Positions 63,517 to 64,000 of a stretch of 64,000 bases of DNA are shown here, piece by piece (within the stretch, counting starts at the first letter, position 1; every line of letters starts with the position of its first letter). Source of the stretch: Medakamo hakoo (Eukaryota > Chlorophyta > Trebouxiophyceae > Coccomyxaceae); NCBI GenBank assembly GCA_026636295.1, contig CP089450.1, positions 434,001-498,000 on the forward strand. The letters are read 5' to 3'. The translations under genes and the position numbers were made by a program. Below the pieces are notes generated by a model. It did no database searches, had not been told where the DNA came from, and worked only from the letters and a program-made list of their open reading frames with translations.

Positions 63517-64000
63517 TCAGAAGGAGTCGGCGAACTTCTTGAGGGAGCCCAGCGCGCCCTCGCCCTGCGCCAGCTGCTGGACGCCAAAGCCCAGGCACGC
63601 GAGCATGGCCAACCGCCCGTGCTTGAGCTCGGCCTCCTTCAGGCGGAAGGCCTGGTCCGCGTCGCCGGACGCCAGGCCCAGCGGGTCGAAGACGCCGCCC
63701 GGGTAGCACCGCTTCTCCGGGTCGGTCTCGGCGTTGCGGTACAGCTCGGCGCCGCCGATCAGGATGGGGTTGATGTAAGCCAGCGCCGTCGCGGAGAACG
63801 GCAGGGACAGGCCCAGGTACGACGCCTTCTCCAGCTCGACGGCCGTCGCGTCCGCCCACGAGACGCCGGTGGCGCCCTCGGCGACCAGGACGCCCAGGGC
63901 GGCCAGCATGGCCCACCGGCCGTGGATGACCTCGTTCTCGCGGAAGCGGGCCAGGGAGAAGACGTCGTCGTACGGCTGGAGCGACGACGCCGAGTCGACC
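63517..64000 (-). CDS. LHCB4: Chlorophyll a/b-binding protein CP29 (Lhcb4), 5' end outside window
   Basis: One open exon of 161 codons plus stop runs off the right edge; the N-terminal third is missing. The first membrane helix has RFRENEVIHGRWAMLAALG with the chlorophyll-binding Glu-x-x-His-x-Arg pattern. The middle segment AVELEKASYLGLSLPFSA and AELYRNAETDPEKRCYPGG, then FDPLGLAS, is diagnostic for CP29 rather than for major LHCII. The third helix has KEAELKHGRLAMLACLGFG. CP29 is a minor monomeric antenna between LHCII trimers and the photosystem II core. Presence of CP29 places the organism in the green lineage. It converges with the Gbp-like gene. Confidence 0.93.
   Translation of the reverse strand, partial: VDSASSLQPYDDVFSLARFRENEVIHGRWAMLAALGVLVAEGATGVSWADATAVELEKASYLGLSLPFSATALAYINPILIGGAELYRNAETDPEKRCYPGGVFDPLGLASGDADQAFRLKEAELKHGRLAMLACLGFGVQQLAQGEGALGSLKKFADSF

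Noticed and set aside
1-64000. Viral, retroelement or Polinton remains
   Set aside because: No reverse transcriptase, integrase, capsid, envelope or LTR-like pattern was seen in any frame I read.
1-64000. Bacterial or plastid origin suggested by high GC and dense genes
   Set aside because: Frequent GT-AG introns, transit peptides, ER retention signals and nuclear-type genes (CCT, Rab, SNARE, CBP20) show nuclear DNA.

Overview
This window is nuclear DNA from a compact, very GC-rich green alga (Viridiplantae, chlorophyte type). The coding strand is not bacterial, because almost every gene is split by short GT-AG introns. The lineage call rests on content seen in the sequence: a CP29/Lhcb4 light-harvesting protein, a ferredoxin:thioredoxin reductase catalytic chain, a RAF2-type Rubisco assembly factor, an FZL-type dynamin and a TML/TCUP subunit of the TPLATE/TSET complex. 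About 36 protein genes and one tRNA gene fit in 64 kb. I resolved 51 protein-gene introns by hand. Most are about 80-250 bp, with a few of 290-760 bp.

Layout. 1-10 kb: helical-repeat organelle protein (-, runs off the left edge), FZL (+), CCT7 chaperonin (-), two tandem TSPO genes (+). 10-17 kb: plastid membrane protein (-), Mediator 4 (+), mitochondrial-type unknown (+), RAF2 (-), two-RRM protein (-). 17-31 kb: TML (+), SAP30-like (-), TFIIS-N domain protein (+), RPL15 (-), OSB/PTAC9-type ssDNA-binding protein (-), ACT-repeat protein (+), TTL-like protein (+). 31-33.4 kb is the one clearly accessory stretch: a 27-bp-arm hairpin, an intron-containing tRNA-Asp gene, and a seven-copy 175-bp tandem array that begins inside the tRNA T-arm. 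33.4-48 kb: ER chaperone HYOU1 with a terminal HDEL (+), three unknown genes, an interrupted F-box/LRR gene (-), Rab1 (+), a small unknown (-), a GAT-domain adaptor (+). 47-64 kb: GATA factor (-), Vps34 PI3-kinase (-), a truncated second copy of the F-box gene (+), a Qa-SNARE of the SYP2 type (+), bZIP factor (-), NDR kinase (-), CBP20 (-), FTR catalytic chain (-), Gbp-like two-RRM protein (+), and Lhcb4 (-, runs off the right edge).

Genes are often arranged head to head with only 125-380 bp between start codons (for example 1631/1835, 10749/10875, 37460/37627, 61469/61604), so many promoters are probably bidirectional. Several genes belong to endomembrane traffic (TML, GAT adaptor, Rab1, Vps34, syntaxin), but they are not co-oriented and I read this as coincidence rather than a cluster. 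Many very long open frames run antisense to genes or through the tandem array. They are by-products of about 70% GC and were left out. Exon boundaries are manual calls based on family conservation, frame continuity and GT-AG sites. Transcript data were not available.
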